From an uncultured Oscillospiraceae bacterium (GTDB taxonomy: Bacteria > Bacillota > Clostridia > Oscillospirales > Oscillospiraceae): a stretch of 6,537 nt of DNA. The position numbers and the translations under genes are program-made. Below the pieces are notes generated by a model. That model had not been told where the DNA came from, searched no databases, and was given only the letters and a program-made list of their open reading frames with translations. Position 1 is the stretch's first letter. Each line of letters opens with the position of its first letter. Shown piece after piece: positions 1-6,108 of the stretch. The stretch spans positions 1 through 6,537 of the forward strand of contig CAAEKQ010000172.1 in assembly GCA_900756575.1 (NCBI GenBank), given 5' to 3'.

Positions 1-29
1 GCCGGCATTCCATCGACTGGAATGCCGGC
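1..29 (+). terminator. Rho-independent-type hairpin ending an upstream gene
   Basis: A perfect inverted repeat: a 12-bp stem (1-12 with 18-29) around the loop TCGAC. It is followed by a moderately T-rich tract with TTTT at 36-39. It sits upstream of the plus-strand antiporter gene, so it most likely terminates a gene lying before the window. The T-tract is interrupted, so termination strength is uncertain, and minus-strand use cannot be judged because the flank is outside the window. Confidence 0.6.
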
Positions 30-37
30 CTATCATT

Positions 38-69
38 TTGTCATTTCAATCAAATGGTGTTCTTAATAT
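38..69 (+). promoter_or_regulatory. Weak candidate promoter for the antiporter operon
   Basis: TTGTCA at 38-43 resembles a -35 element. It is followed by an A/T-rich stretch (TCTTAATATA at 61-70) that could hold a -10 element, but no hexamer at the ideal 17-bp spacing is a good TATAAT match. It is proposed mainly because a terminator lies just before it and the first gene starts at 190. It is the best candidate seen here, not a firm call. Confidence 0.25.
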
Positions 70-189
70 ATTCCTTATCCCAGAGCCGGGAAACTAACAC
101 TATCTTCATCGGAAGTGCTCTATTATGACTTTAGCGGGCACCAGAAGCACTCCAATAAATGCGACTGTGGTAGAAACGAGGTTGTACTC

Positions 190-1584
190 ATGGAATATGG
201 AATATGGACACTGATCCCCGTCCTGTTCGTCATTGCCTTTGCGCTGAAAACAAAGCGGACTCTGGAACCGTTGATCTTTGGAACTCTGCTGACCTATGTG
301 ATTACCAGCGCTGCACGGATCCCGTCCGAGGGAGTGTATGCACTGTCTCACATCGCCACCGACTGGATGGATGCTTTTTTCCGCGTGGCGACAGATTATT
401 CGCACCAATGGGTCTTTTTGGTGTGCGCGTTGTTCGGCAGCCTCATTACGCTGTTGGGAGAATCCCATGGAACACTGGGATTTACAAGGGCGCTTGGAAA
501 GCTCTGCCGGGGGCCAAGGTCCACCATGATGGTCACCTGGATCATGGGGATTCTTATTTTTGTGGATGACTATTTGAATATCATGACACTGAGCACCTGC
601 ATGAAAAAACTGACCGACCAACGCCGTGTGCCCCGGGAGGCCCTGTCTTACATCATCGATTCCACCGGCGCGCCGGTGTGTGCCATTCTGCCGTTCTCTA
701 CCTGGGCAATCTTCTTTTCCGGGCTATTTTTCACGCAGCCGGGGATTGCGGAGCTGGGCTATGGAACGGCGATAGAGACATTCTATCACGTGATCCCCTT
801 TGCCTTTTACGCCATCGCAGCGGTTATCATCGTGCCGCTGTTTATCGTTGGCGTTGTTCCCAAGCTGGGGCGGATGCGGACCGCTTACCGCCGCCTTCAG
901 GAGACCGGCAAGGTCTATTCGCCGGAGAGCGCACCGCTCAACGAGGAGGATGAGTCGGAATTTCAGACACAGGGCAGCCTCATGGACTTTATCCTGCCGG
1001 TGGGCGTGTTGATTATCTTGGCAATCATTTCCGGAGAGCTGTTTCTGGCCGTGGTTGCTGCGATTGCAGTGTGCTTTGTACTCTATATTCCCAGAGGCAA
1101 AATGAGCTTTTCCAGGTTCTGTGATCTGGCGATGCACGGCTTTTGCAACATGATTCCCACGGTGGCCATCATCTTCTTTGCGTTTGTCATGCAGGAGGCA
1201 ATGACCGATATCGGGATTGCCGATTACATCATTACCCTGGTGCAGCCCCATGTCAATGCCGTGATCTTCCCTCTGGTGACATTTCTGGTGGTGGCGATCC
1301 TGAATTTCAGTACAGGCAGCGTGTGGGGGATTCCGGCCATCGTTGCGCCAATCCTGCTGCCGCTGGCGGAGAGCATCGGCACAAATCTGCTCCTGGTCAT
1401 GGGGGCGATTGTCTCGGGCGCCACGCTCGGCAGCCATGCCTGCTTCTATTCCGATGCCACGGTATTGACATCCAGCTGCTGTAAGATCGAGAACATGGAT
1501 CATGCGTTGTCTCAGATTCCGTATGCGCTGTGTGCCAGCGGAATTTCCGCTTTGGGGTATCTGGTATGCGGTGCTCTGCTGTAA
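190..1584 (+). CDS. NhaC-family Na+/H+ antiporter-like membrane transporter
   Basis: A 464-residue polytopic membrane protein of the NhaC type (COG1757/PF03553 by recognition). The family exchanges Na+ for H+, or in some members organic acids such as malate/lactate, across the cytoplasmic membrane. Visible family marks are FVDDYLNIMTLSTCMKKLTD at 124-143, IDSTGAP at 156-162, NFSTGS at 372-377, and a C-terminal GSHACFYSDATVLTSS at 414-429, where related proteins read G-(D/S)-H-x-x-x-x-S-D-T. Many hydrophobic segments alternate with short loops; a charged loop near 226-263 separates the two halves. The ATG at 190 is preferred: ACGAGG lies 8 nt upstream and the protein then begins at a membrane segment. 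A GTG at 115 would add 25 residues without family character. The macro-domain gene follows 13 nt after the stop, so the two are probably cotranscribed. Substrate cannot be decided from sequence alone. Confidence 0.88.
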   Translation: MEYGIWTLIPVLFVIAFALKTKRTLEPLIFGTLLTYVITSAARIPSEGVYALSHIATDWMDAFFRVATDYSHQWVFLVCALFGSLITLLGESHGTLGFTRALGKLCRGPRSTMMVTWIMGILIFVDDYLNIMTLSTCMKKLTDQRRVPREALSYIIDSTGAPVCAILPFSTWAIFFSGLFFTQPGIAELGYGTAIETFYHVIPFAFYAIAAVIIVPLFIVGVVPKLGRMRTAYRRLQETGKVYSPESAPLNEEDESEFQTQGSLMDFILPVGVLIILAIISGELFLAVVAAIAVCFVLYIPRGKMSFSRFCDLAMHGFCNMIPTVAIIFFAFVMQEAMTDIGIADYIITLVQPHVNAVIFPLVTFLVVAILNFSTGSVWGIPAIVAPILLPLAESIGTNLLLVMGAIVSGATLGSHACFYSDATVLTSSCCKIENMDHALSQIPYALCASGISALGYLVCGALL

Positions 1585-1597
1585 AGGAGGAAGACCT

Positions 1598-2134
1598 ATG
1601 CCGTATCATCTTTGGATGGGAAATATCGTAAATATTGCCACGGATGCCATTGTAAATGCTGCAAACACAGAACTGAAGCGTACGCCGGGGATCTGTGAGG
1701 CAATTTTCGCCGCAGCGGATAGTGCAAAGCTGGAGGAGGCTTGCCGACGTCATGGCCATTGTCCTATCGGACATTCTGTGATGACGCCGTCCTTTGGGCT
1801 GCCGGCCCGCTATATTATTCACGTGGCCGGACCTGGCTGGTTTGGAGGCGCGGAGCGAGAGCGGTTACTGCTGGCAGACTGCTACCGCCGCGCCATGACA
1901 AGGGCAGTGACCAGCGGATGCAAAAGCATTGCGTTTCCACTTATTTTTTCGGGAGAATATCACATCCCACGAGAAGAAGCAATCTATATTGCCGGCCAAG
2001 CGATTACGGACTTTATACGCCGGAGTCCTGCCTTGGATGTGGTTCTGGTCCTTTACAAGCCGGGAATCTATCTGATGGCCAAACGGATTTTGGGATGGGA
2101 CGATACACACAGTTATGAAACGAGCGCCAAATGA
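1598..2134 (+). CDS. Macro-domain protein (ADP-ribose-binding type) with altered active-site loops
   Basis: A 178-residue single-domain cytosolic protein. The start is fixed by AAAGGAGG at 1583-1590, 7 nt before the ATG. Macro-fold marks are DAIVNAAN at 16-23, ARYIIHVAGPGW at 70-81, the segment GCKSIAFPLI at 107-116 and a closing strand DVVLVLY at 147-153. Macro domains bind ADP-ribose; MacroD/YmdB-type members hydrolyse O-acetyl-ADP-ribose or remove ADP-ribose from proteins. Here the first substrate loop, usually G-G-G-V-D-x-A-I-H, reads TPGICEAIF (29-37), so the usual Asp is replaced by Cys33. The second loop, usually S-T-G-V-Y-G-F-P, reads FSGEYHIP (117-124). The fold is clear, but catalysis is doubtful and it may only bind a nucleotide ligand. 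It is the second gene of the antiporter operon, and its last codons form the left arm of the terminator. Confidence 0.87.
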   Translation: MPYHLWMGNIVNIATDAIVNAANTELKRTPGICEAIFAAADSAKLEEACRRHGHCPIGHSVMTPSFGLPARYIIHVAGPGWFGGAERERLLLADCYRRAMTRAVTSGCKSIAFPLIFSGEYHIPREEAIYIAGQAITDFIRRSPALDVVLVLYKPGIYLMAKRILGWDDTHSYETSAK

Positions 2135-2149
2135 TTCTGGCGCTCGTTT
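2118..2149 (+). terminator. Rho-independent terminator of the antiporter/macro operon
   Basis: A perfect 12-bp inverted repeat (2118-2129 with 2138-2149) with an 8-nt loop, ending in a T-tract TTTT at 2147-2150. The macro-domain stop codon TGA (2132-2134) lies inside the loop, and the final four to five codons lie in the left arm. The terminator is therefore embedded in the end of the coding region. The GC-rich base and terminal T-run make this a convincing terminator. Confidence 0.85.
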
Positions 2150-2345
2150 TCCTGCTGGTGGGAGCGCCCCAATTCTATCTTCCGATCATGACGCCATTAT
2201 TCACGGTTTGGTAGTATTACGCGTGATACGATAACGGGACAAGGTATTGATTCTATGACGAGTTGTGGGAGGGTGAGTACATAGGGGACGGACAAACAAT
2301 GAATGCGCGAATTTCCCACACGATCCGGAAGCGGAGGATCCTCCG

Positions 2346-2951
2346 GGGAGGCTAAAAATCCTTTTTGGCTATGCGGCCGGCGTGAGCAAAACGTATGCCC
2401 TGTCGTAAGCGGCGCATCAGGCGCAGAAAGAGGGCGCTGATCTGGTGGTGGGCTATGTGGAGCCCCGCATGTAAGACCGGATACATTGTCCCTGCTGAAC
2501 GGACGGGAGGTCTTGCTGAATAAGAAAAACGAATACCGCGGCATTCAACTCCGGGAGGGTTGATATTGACCAGATTCCAACTGTCCTGGTGGATGAAGCG
2601 GCGCACAACAACACCCAGGGGTGCCGGCATACCAAGCATCGGGATGTGGAGAGGCTTCTTCGGGTGGGAAAAGTCTGTCGGAAACGCCAGACCAAACAGG
2701 TCCTGCAAAATTTCTTTACCACAGGGAATATAAAGCAACTGCGCTGCAATCTGCACTTGGCGGAGCAGCAGGGGGCGCAGATTTCCATGGTGTACGGGAC
2801 GGCTCCTGCGGTGCAGATCGCGGAATACGCAAGGGTCAGCGGCGTGGCAAAGATCGTCATGGGCCGCATCAATCATAAGTCAGGAGCCCATCACGGGGAA
2901 AACAGCCCGGCAGACCAACTGACGGATCTGGAGGTGTACATCCTTCCGAAC
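2346..2951 (+). pseudogene. kdpD: Decayed kdpD remnant (osmosensitive K+ sensor, N-terminal and Usp portions)
   Basis: A broken copy of the KdpD sensor kinase. Frame 3 reads GRLKILFGYAAGVSKTYALS, a KdpD Walker A region with the normal G-K-T preceded by Ser instead of Gly, then AAHQAQKEGADLVVGYVEPR. It is interrupted by TAA at 2406 and 2472. Homology continues in frame 2 (PDTLSLLNG, then NKKNEYRGIQLRE, up to about 2558). It returns to frame 3 at 2562 with DIDQIPTVLVDEAAHNN (Walker B region), HRDVERLL, GKVCRKRQTKQVLQNFF, then a universal-stress-type end: LAEQQGAQISMVYG, QIAEYARVSGVAKIVMGRI and LEVYILPN. Two large segments expected in KdpD are missing, at about 2655 and 2720. The membrane and histidine-kinase domains are absent. 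A short stretch in frame 2 (AHFSWRDAG, near 2999-3025) may be the start of the next KdpD segment, which would extend the remnant to about 3060. No kdpABC or kdpE neighbour is seen. Confidence 0.85.
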
Positions 2952-3109
2952 TGTCAGCATTTATTAAGAGGCCGATTGGAGAATTGCGTGTGCCGGAAGC
3001 ACATTTTTCCTGGAGAGATGCGGGCGTCATGCGGGCTTCGCTGCTGCTATCCGCAGGAAACTTGATGTGCGAAGCCCAAAACAGATGCGCACTGTCCGTT
3101 GAGAAGCAA

Positions 3110-3143
3110 AAAGCACCTGAAATCTTTAGATTTCAGGTGCTTT
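3110..3143. terminator. Bidirectional-type terminator hairpin
   Basis: A perfect 15-bp stem (3110-3124 with 3129-3143) with loop TTTA. Read on the minus strand the stem is followed by a T-run (A-run 3108-3112 on the plus strand), so it suits the end of the minus-strand kinase transcript. On the plus strand only TTT follows. It lies about 280 nt past the kinase stop codon, implying a long 3' untranslated region if it serves that operon. It could equally be the old terminator of the decayed kdpD. Confidence 0.7.
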
Positions 3144-3426
3144 CCTGCTGTAAGTGGCGCACAGATTACAGGGCTGTATGGAGAGGCAACGGGAATCGCG
3201 TTTGCAGAGACGCTGATATCTTCAAACGTTGTACGCAGACTGCCCCGCCACGTGTCGGTGGCAGGCTTCCGGACGGCGGTTCCCTCCGCAGAGCGTCTTC
3301 CGCCCAAAAGCTGAGCCCCAGGGGGCGGCGCACGGAAAGGCAGCTTGCCCACAGCCTGGGGCATGAAAATAACTGCCGCGAGGCGTTTCCGCCGATCCCG
3401 TCTGACAAAAGACGTCAGTTTGTATC
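3144..3426. other. Gene-poor spacer between terminator hairpin and kinase gene
   Basis: No convincing gene is found in these 283 bases. Open frames cross it on both strands (plus 3099-3314; minus 3047-3454 and 3166-3408), but each lacks a recognisable domain or a good ribosome site, and the frames at 3099 and 3047 run through the terminator palindrome. An inverted repeat GCCCCAGG (3315-3322) / CCTGGGGC (3355-3362) encloses GGGC (3323-3326) / GCCC (3347-3350) and could form a stem-loop in the 3' untranslated region of the kinase transcript. The region may be decayed coding sequence or an interspersed repeat; neither can be shown from this window. Confidence 0.5.
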
Positions 3427-4572
3427 TCAATCCGGCGGAGGATCCTGTTCGCATGGCAGCTTCAGGACGAATCGGCTTCCCGCTCCCCGGGATTTTTCCA
3501 CATAAACAGCGCCGCCGTGGAACTCCGCGATGGCCCGCACCAGTGCCAGTCCAAGTCCGGCACCGCCCAGCTGTCGGGAGCGGGAATCATCCACCCGGAA
3601 AAAGGGCTCGAAAATCCGCTGGCGGAGCGATTCCGGGATGCCGGGTCCCTGGTCGGCAACCACGATTTGGAACCATTCCCCATCCCGGTGGCCCGCGATG
3701 TGTACAACGCTGCCGGCCGGGCTGTACTTGACGGCATTTTCCACCAGATTGCATACCGCCTGCCGGAGCAGCTCTGCATTTCCGGCCAGGGTACAGGGCG
3801 CGGCATCCACCAAAATGGTGATGCTCCGCGCTTCCGCCTGGGGGGCGGCCTGGTCCGCGGCGCTCCGGATCAGCTGGCCGGAGGAGAGCCGCTCTCCGCG
3901 GGATGCCCGCTCCAGATTGGTCAGCTCCAAGAGTTCGCTCACCATGGCGGACAAGCGGTCCACCTCCCCCTCGACGATCCGGAGCAGCTCCAGTGTGGCC
4001 TGGGGGCGGAAGTCCTGCTTTTTGCGGAACAGGCCGATTCGGGTCTTCAGGACTGCCAGCGGTGTGCGGAATTCATGGGCCGCGTTGCGGGAGAAGTTCC
4101 TCTGCATGACGAAGACCTGGTTCAGCCGCTGGGACATCTGATTGAACGCCAGGGCCACTGCGGCCGCCTCATCCCCGCTGTCGGGGATCTCAACGGGCTG
4201 CGCCAGATCCGCAGCCGTCCGCTCCCGGATCTGGCAAGTGAGTGTGTCCAACGGAGCAAGGGCTTTTCCAACCAGCCGGTATATGAGGAACAGGCCCAAC
4301 GCCAGGATGGCAACCATGGCCAGCAGGCTCTGCATGTGGAACGCCCCCTGAGCCTGCTGGATCGTATCGCTGATATGCAGTTCCGCTATGGGCAGGCTGA
4401 CACCGTCTTCCAGCTCTGCGCGCTGCGCCGGAAGAAGCGGCACCGCCTGAATGGCGTCGGCCATCCGGATGGCCGAAAAATTGTTAGTCACAGTGAGCAG
4501 GAGGCAGCAGAGCGTCAGCAGGGCTGCGCAGAGCAGAGTGACCCGCAGGCGCAGGGACATCGGTTTCCTCAT
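3427..4572 (-). CDS. Sensor histidine kinase of an OmpR-type two-component system
   Basis: A 381-residue membrane histidine kinase. Two membrane segments (about 7-29 and 82-100) bracket a short extracytoplasmic region of about 50 residues (30-81). A HAMP-like linker follows (about 101-152). The dimerisation/phosphoacceptor helix reads NFSRNAAHEFRTPLAVLK (159-176), with His166 as the expected phosphorylation site; Phe168 replaces the more usual Leu. The ATP-binding domain shows the N box NLVENAVKYS (275-284), the G1 box DQGPGIP (307-313), the F box FEPFFR (321-326) and the G2 box GGAGLGLAL (336-344). All catalytic boxes are intact. The start codon overlaps the stop of the upstream response regulator gene as ATGA, so translation is coupled and the two are partners. 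The short sensor region gives no clue to the ligand. A terminator hairpin lies about 280 nt downstream. Confidence 0.95.
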   Translation of the reverse strand: MRKPMSLRLRVTLLCAALLTLCCLLLTVTNNFSAIRMADAIQAVPLLPAQRAELEDGVSLPIAELHISDTIQQAQGAFHMQSLLAMVAILALGLFLIYRLVGKALAPLDTLTCQIRERTAADLAQPVEIPDSGDEAAAVALAFNQMSQRLNQVFVMQRNFSRNAAHEFRTPLAVLKTRIGLFRKKQDFRPQATLELLRIVEGEVDRLSAMVSELLELTNLERASRGERLSSGQLIRSAADQAAPQAEARSITILVDAAPCTLAGNAELLRQAVCNLVENAVKYSPAGSVVHIAGHRDGEWFQIVVADQGPGIPESLRQRIFEPFFRVDDSRSRQLGGAGLGLALVRAIAEFHGGAVYVEKSRGAGSRFVLKLPCEQDPPPD

Positions 4573-5249
4573 GCCGTCTCCTCTCCGGCCAGGCGATAGC
4601 CCCGACCTACCTTGGTCTGAATCGGATCATGGCCCAGCCGCTTCCGCAGTTTTTTCCGGAGCGAGGAGATGTGCATCCGCACGGCGTTGCTGAAGGGGTT
4701 AGCATCCGCCTCCCAGATATGCTCCATCAGCTCCTCCTGGCTGATCCAGCATCCCCGGTGAAGCATCAGATGCTCCAGGATGGCAAATTCCCGGGGCGTC
4801 AGGGGAAGGGGTTCCCCACGGCCGGAGACCTCCCGGGTCACGGTGTTTAGGGTCAGCGCGCCCACCTGTACAAGGGACTCCCGCTGACGAAATTCCCGGC
4901 GCAGCAGCGTCCGCACCCGGGCCTCCAATTCCTCCAGGGCGAACGGCTTGGTCAGGTAATCGTCCGCGCCCAGATCCAGCCCTGCCACCTTGTCTGAGAG
5001 CTGTGACCGGGCGGAAAGAATCAGCACCCGCAGCTCCGGCTGTTCCGTCCGGATGTGCCGGAGCAGCTCCAGCCCATCCATGCCTGGCAGGTTCAGATCC
5101 AGGACCACCAGATCATAGGGTTCCACAAACAGCCGCTCACAGGCCGCCGGACCATCGTAGCAGCAATCCACCGTGTATTTTTCCAGTCTCAGATCCTCCG
5201 CGATCCCGTCGCACAGGAGACGCTCATCCTCCACCACCAAAATCCGCAT
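4569..5249 (-). CDS. OmpR/PhoB-family response regulator
   Basis: A 226-residue DNA-binding response regulator, the cytosolic partner of the adjacent kinase. The receiver domain begins MRILVVEDE, with acidic residues Glu7/Asp8, phospho-acceptor Asp51 in VVLDLNLPGMDG (48-59), switch Ser79 and the Lys101-Pro102 pair in LTKPF. A winged-helix domain fills the C-terminal part (about 125-222), with LTPREFAILEHL and the closing IQTKVGRGYRL. The ATG at 5249 is chosen because it begins exactly at the receiver consensus, has GGTGAG a few bases upstream, and follows a good extended -10 element by about 30 nt. An ATG 42 nt further upstream lies in or before that promoter and would add an unrelated tail. 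The gene is first in the operon with the kinase and divergent from the lipoprotein operon, so the intergenic region is the natural place for its binding sites. Confidence 0.95.
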   Translation of the reverse strand: MRILVVEDERLLCDGIAEDLRLEKYTVDCCYDGPAACERLFVEPYDLVVLDLNLPGMDGLELLRHIRTEQPELRVLILSARSQLSDKVAGLDLGADDYLTKPFALEELEARVRTLLRREFRQRESLVQVGALTLNTVTREVSGRGEPLPLTPREFAILEHLMLHRGCWISQEELMEHIWEADANPFSNAVRMHISSLRKKLRKRLGHDPIQTKVGRGYRLAGEETA

Positions 5250-5279
5250 CCCACTCACCGCCCTTTTCCATGTGCGGCT

Positions 5280-5288
5280 ATTATAGCA
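5280..5288 (-). promoter_or_regulatory. Extended -10 promoter of the two-component operon
   Basis: On the minus strand TGCTATAAT is a perfect extended -10 element (TATAAT is the complement of 5280-5285; TG lies at 5288-5287). A TTGATG that could act as -35 is the complement of 5306-5311, but its spacing is about 20 bp, longer than the ideal 17. The extended -10 may compensate, or an activator may be needed. The predicted start near 5273 gives a leader of about 25 nt before the regulator gene. Confidence 0.7.
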
Positions 5289-5298
5289 CATCCAGATA

Positions 5299-5332
5299 AA
5301 ATTTCCATCAAGACCGCCTTGACAGGAAATTT
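5299..5332. promoter_or_regulatory. Candidate shared operator (two-part inverted repeat) between divergent promoters
   Basis: Outer arms AAATTTCC (5299-5306) and GGAAATTT (5325-5332) are perfect inverted copies. Inner arms TCAAG (5308-5312) and CTTGA (5318-5322) are also inverted copies around ACCGC; the two arm pairs are joined by one base on the left and two on the right. The inner arms contain the TTGA of both divergent -35 candidates. The position and symmetry suggest a binding site that controls both operons; the obvious candidate protein is the neighbouring response regulator, by inference only. Confidence 0.45.
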
Positions 5333-5351
5333 ACGTTTTCCATGCTACAAT
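5319..5351 (+). promoter_or_regulatory. Promoter of the lipoprotein/CXXC/4Fe-4S operon
   Basis: TGCTACAAT at 5343-5351 is an extended -10 element. A consensus TTGACA is present at 5319-5324, but the spacer is 21 bp, too long for ordinary housekeeping sigma factor contact. The promoter may rely on the extended -10 or on an activator. A start near 5358 would give a leader of about 39 nt. Confidence 0.6.
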
Positions 5352-5369
5352 GCCTCCTGTCCAAAATCC

Positions 5370-5390
5370 GCCGCAGGTGCGGCAAGGAGG
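5370..5390 (+). promoter_or_regulatory. Strong ribosome site next to a small leader hairpin
   Basis: AAGGAGG at 5384-5390 lies 6 nt before the lipoprotein ATG. GCCGCA (5370-5375) can pair with TGCGGC (5378-5383) to make a compact hairpin ending one base before the ribosome site. The hairpin does not cover the site, so it more likely shapes the leader or protects the 5' end than blocks translation. Confidence 0.5.
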
Positions 5391-5396
5391 TTTTTT

Positions 5397-6107
5397 ATGA
5401 AGCGATGCAAGAACAAACGGAAGCTGGCCGTGCTGGGTCTGGCCGCTGCCATGGCCCTGTCCCTGGCGGCCTGCGGAGAGAAGCGGCCCAGTCAGGAGGA
5501 TGTGGAACAATCCATCGAGGCTGGTACGCTTACCATCGAGGACGCCCTGGATAAGGGCTGGGTCGATCAGGCGTGGGTGGATGCCTATTATGAGGAGAAC
5601 AGCGTTCCCGCCGCCAGCAAAACAGAGAGCAACATGGTGGGCGACTTTGCCACGACCACCCTGTCCGGAGAGGCGTTTACCCGGGAACAGCTGGGGGATG
5701 TGGTGTTCTTTGCCTTCCTGGACCCGGAAGCGGAGGGGACGCAGGTCTTCTATAACGCACTGGCGGAGGGATATGGGGGCGTTGCGGAGAATGGGGCGGA
5801 AATCCTGGCCTGCACCAAAAGCGGAACCGGCAGCGAGATGTTTGCCGATGCACCCTTCCCCGTCATCCTCTACAACGACTCTCTGGCAGCAGCTGTGGGC
5901 AGCAACAGAAGCATGGTGGAGGACGGGGAGATGCCAAACGTCGCCTCCTGGTATGTGAACGGAACATTCCTCTCTGCATGGTATTCCGCCGTAGACGCAG
6001 AGGAGCTGCCTGCGTCCGCGGCCGCCTTTGTGGAGATGAGCCGGAACGCCGCGTTCCAGTCTGGGACGGCGGCAGAGGGCGGCGCCGCTATGGCGGCTAT
6101 GGGCTGA
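5397..6107 (+). CDS. Lipoprotein with thioredoxin/TlpA-like region lacking CXXC
   Basis: A 236-residue secreted lipoprotein. Residues 1-25 form a basic, hydrophobic signal peptide ending in the lipobox LAAC, with lipidated Cys26. An acidic linker follows (about 30-80), including TIEDALDKGWVDQAWVDAYY (46-65). From about 81 the pattern MVGDFATTTLSGEAFTREQL, then the strand VVFFAFLDPEAEG (102-114), resembles the start of TlpA/AhpC-type thioredoxin-fold proteins, with the strand standing where NFWATWCGPC is usual. No CXXC is present; besides Cys4 (signal peptide) and Cys26 the only cysteine is Cys139 in ILACTKSG. Near the C-terminus NVASWYVNGTFLSAW (181-195) resembles the thioredoxin strand after the cis-Pro, but without that proline. 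A thiol-disulfide role by the usual mechanism is therefore unlikely. The start is set by AAGGAGG 6 nt upstream. It is first in an operon with a CXXC mini-protein (1 nt gap) and a 4Fe-4S membrane protein, suggesting an envelope redox function. Family placement is by pattern only. Confidence 0.8.
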   Translation: MKRCKNKRKLAVLGLAAAMALSLAACGEKRPSQEDVEQSIEAGTLTIEDALDKGWVDQAWVDAYYEENSVPAASKTESNMVGDFATTTLSGEAFTREQLGDVVFFAFLDPEAEGTQVFYNALAEGYGGVAENGAEILACTKSGTGSEMFADAPFPVILYNDSLAAAVGSNRSMVEDGEMPNVASWYVNGTFLSAWYSAVDAEELPASAAAFVEMSRNAAFQSGTAAEGGAAMAAMG

Positions 6108-6108
6108 T

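Noticed and set aside
115..189. An upstream GTG start that would lengthen the antiporter by 25 residues.
   Set aside because: The extra residues are polar and unlike the family's N-terminus, while the ATG at 190 has a ribosome site and begins at the first membrane segment.
2150..2345. Possible gene or regulatory RNA between the macro terminator and the kdpD remnant.
   Set aside because: Only very short open frames are present, with no recognisable protein or clear stem structure. The segment may include the eroded promoter and 5' end of kdpD, but nothing firm can be assigned.
2984..3505. A 173-codon plus-strand frame considered as a gene.
   Set aside because: It begins in possible kdpD debris, passes through the terminator palindrome and ends antisense to the kinase gene. 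Only its first few dozen codons have any interpretable similarity.
3517..4599. A 360-codon open frame on the plus strand opposite the kinase gene.
   Set aside because: It is a shadow of the histidine kinase gene: every kinase box is intact on the minus strand, and the plus-strand translation has no domain pattern or ribosome site.
5353..5390. CCTCCT at 5353-5358 is complementary to AGGAGG at 5385-5390 and could suggest a ribosome-site-hiding leader or riboswitch.
   Set aside because: It lies immediately after the -10 element, so most of it would be upstream of the expected transcription start near 5358. No known riboswitch pattern was seen.
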